Shown: in pieces, positions 6,439-8,109 of the stretch | Layout of the letters: each line of letters begins with the position of its first letter | How positions within the stretch are numbered: position 1 is the stretch's first letter | DNA from: Anaerolineaceae bacterium | Lineage (GTDB): Bacteria; Chloroflexota; Anaerolineae; Anaerolineales; Anaerolineaceae | Direction of reading: 5' to 3' | NCBI GenBank assembly: GCA_003158355.1 | Contig: PMIV01000281.1 | Span: 3,521 to 11,629, forward strand | DNA length: 8,109 nt | Program-made: the position numbers and the translations under genes | The notes under the pieces: generated by a model | What the model saw: the letters and a program-made list of their open reading frames with translations, nothing else | Told to the model about the DNA's origin: nothing | The model's database searches: none

Positions 6439-6473
6439 CTCTCCAGCCTGAACAGGCTGGAGAGTTTTTATTT
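6439..6473 (+). terminator. Intrinsic terminator after the small secreted protein gene
   Basis: CTCTCCAGCCTG (6439-6450) and CAGGCTGGAGAG (6453-6464) are perfect inverted copies, forming an 11-bp GC-rich stem with a 4-base loop once the innermost pair opens. TTTTTATTT follows. It lies 29 bases past the stop codon. Confidence 0.92.
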
Positions 6474-6505
6474 ATCTTTTTCGCATTTATTTGAGCATCC
6501 AGTGC

Positions 6506-6534
6506 TTGACTGCCATCTCTCTCTCTGGTAACCT
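6506..6534 (+). promoter_or_regulatory. Candidate promoter of the small ORF-mazG-LOG-proS operon
   Basis: TTGACT (6506-6511) and TAACCT (6529-6534) are 17 bases apart, and a TGG just before the -10 gives an extended -10. The -10 box itself is weak. A short CT repeat (6516-6526) fills part of the spacer. It follows the preceding terminator and precedes the first gene of the cluster, so the position is right. Confidence 0.5.
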
Positions 6535-6561
6535 TAATCCATCTTGAATCAGGTCGAATCT

Positions 6562-6780
6562 ATGAATCAGTTAGAAGCTTTTCTTGAAAAAACCTGGGAT
6601 GCCCTGCTCTCCCGTGACTCCGGCCAGATCGCTCAGTCCTACGAAAATTTGGATGCTGATAGCCAACATGTAGTTGTGGAACATCTAAAAAAAATGACCA
6701 GCGAATCTGGGTGGCTCCAAGAACAAATTATCTCTGCCCGGGTAGCTTTGCAAGTGATCCTCGCTGAAGGGGAAAAATAA
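6562..6780 (+). CDS. Small helical protein of unknown function, coupled to mazG
   Basis: This is a 72-residue acidic protein (MNQLEAFLEKTWDALLSRD...), probably all helical, with no signal peptide or membrane segment and no family I recognise. The DADSQHVVVEHLKKMTSESGWLQEQIISARVALQVIL stretch looks like two amphipathic helices. A TTG at 6544 would add six residues. ATG 6562 is preferred, with AGG (6551-6553) eight bases upstream, although that ribosome site is weak. Its TAA stop shares one base with the mazG ATG, and the mazG ribosome site lies inside its last codons, so the two are translationally coupled. This suggests, without proving, that the small protein acts with the MazG-like enzyme. 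It is very likely a real gene given the coupling and codon pattern. Confidence 0.7.
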   Translation: MNQLEAFLEKTWDALLSRDSGQIAQSYENLDADSQHVVVEHLKKMTSESGWLQEQIISARVALQVILAEGEK

Positions 6781-7103
6781 TGGACCTCAAAGAATTGACC
6801 GCGGAGATGCAGCACTTCGTCTCCGCCAAAGGCTGGGACCAGGTTGGAAGCCTGCGGCCGCAAACGCAGCGGAATTTGGCAATTTCGCTCAATTTGGAAG
6901 CGGCAGAAATCCTGGAACACTTCCAGTGGTCCGAAGAAACCCGGGACCCCGAAGGCCTGGCTGAAGAACTCGCAGATGTCTCCCTTTATTTATTGCAGTT
7001 AGCCAGCGTCAGCCAAATAGATCTGGAAACGGCCATTTTACACAAACTTGAAAAAAATTATCACCGTCAATGGGATCTCCCTGACGAGAAAAAAGGAAAG
7101 TAA
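6780..7103 (+). CDS. MazG-like nucleotide pyrophosphohydrolase
   Basis: The 107-residue all-alpha protein belongs to the single-domain MazG/dCTPase-like NTP pyrophosphohydrolases. These cut nucleoside triphosphates to the monophosphate plus pyrophosphate, often removing damaged or non-canonical nucleotides. The metal-binding ExxE...ExxD signature is complete: E40 and E43 in LNLEAAEILEHFQW, and E63 and D66 in EELADVSLYLLQLA. KGWDQ (17-21) and KLEKNYHRQW (89-98) match the conserved N- and C-terminal parts of short dCTPase-like relatives. Such proteins act as dimers or tetramers in the cytoplasm. The ATG shares a base with the stop of the 72-residue gene, and AAGGGGA precedes it. The LOG-family gene follows after three bases. 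The preferred nucleotide cannot be read from the sequence. Confidence 0.88.
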   Translation: MDLKELTAEMQHFVSAKGWDQVGSLRPQTQRNLAISLNLEAAEILEHFQWSEETRDPEGLAEELADVSLYLLQLASVSQIDLETAILHKLEKNYHRQWDLPDEKKGK

Positions 7104-7106
7104 ACC

Positions 7107-8109
<1,003 letters not shown>

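Noticed and set aside
6514..6526. CT dinucleotide run, as a possible phase-variation tract
   Set aside because: Only five to six units, in a promoter spacer. It could alter spacing in principle, but the tract is too short to claim switching.

Overview
The window looks like a piece of a bacterial chromosome of moderate GC. My best guess is a member of the Chloroflexota, of Anaerolineae type. That guess is an inference from gene content: a DUF3160-type lipoprotein, a small secreted two-cysteine protein, an EF-G-2 paralogue and a eukaryote/archaeal-type prolyl-tRNA synthetase. No rRNA or other decisive marker is present. Genes are densely packed, and promoters and hairpin terminators are mostly easy to see.

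Layout. (1) Bases 1-1301, minus strand: a two-gene unit. The promoter-proximal gene encodes a membrane-anchored or exported protein with DxDxDG calcium-loop (FG-GAP/VCBS-like) repeats. The second encodes a DUF3160-type lipoprotein that runs off the left edge. The stop codon of the first overlaps the Shine-Dalgarno of the second. (2) Bases 1302-1454: a divergent control region with a near-consensus sigma-70 promoter, a 22-bp inverted repeat at the predicted transcription start, and an 18-bp perfect palindrome abutting the -35 box. (3) Bases 1455-3392, plus strand: a TetR-family repressor followed 30 bases later by an ATP-grasp ligase-like protein, closed by a hairpin terminator. This segment is visibly AT-richer than its flanks. 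(4) Bases 3536-5734: an EF-G-2-type translational GTPase on its own promoter and terminator. (5) Bases 5891-6473: a small secreted protein of unknown function, also monocistronic. (6) Bases 6506-8109: a tight plus-strand operon of a 72-residue protein of unknown function, a MazG-like pyrophosphohydrolase, a LOG-family nucleotide phosphoribohydrolase and proS (truncated by the right edge).

How the genes may work together. The TetR gene very probably represses itself and the ATP-grasp gene, so an unknown ligand would switch on an unknown amide- or carboxylate-forming reaction. MazG (NTP to NMP) and LOG (NMP to base plus ribose 5-phosphate) could act in sequence on non-canonical nucleotides. The two secreted or lipid-anchored proteins on the left probably act together at the cell surface. 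The part most likely to be an undescribed system is the TetR/ATP-grasp pair with its two palindromes. The surface-protein pair and the small protein/MazG/LOG cluster come next. None of these functions is proven by the sequence alone.
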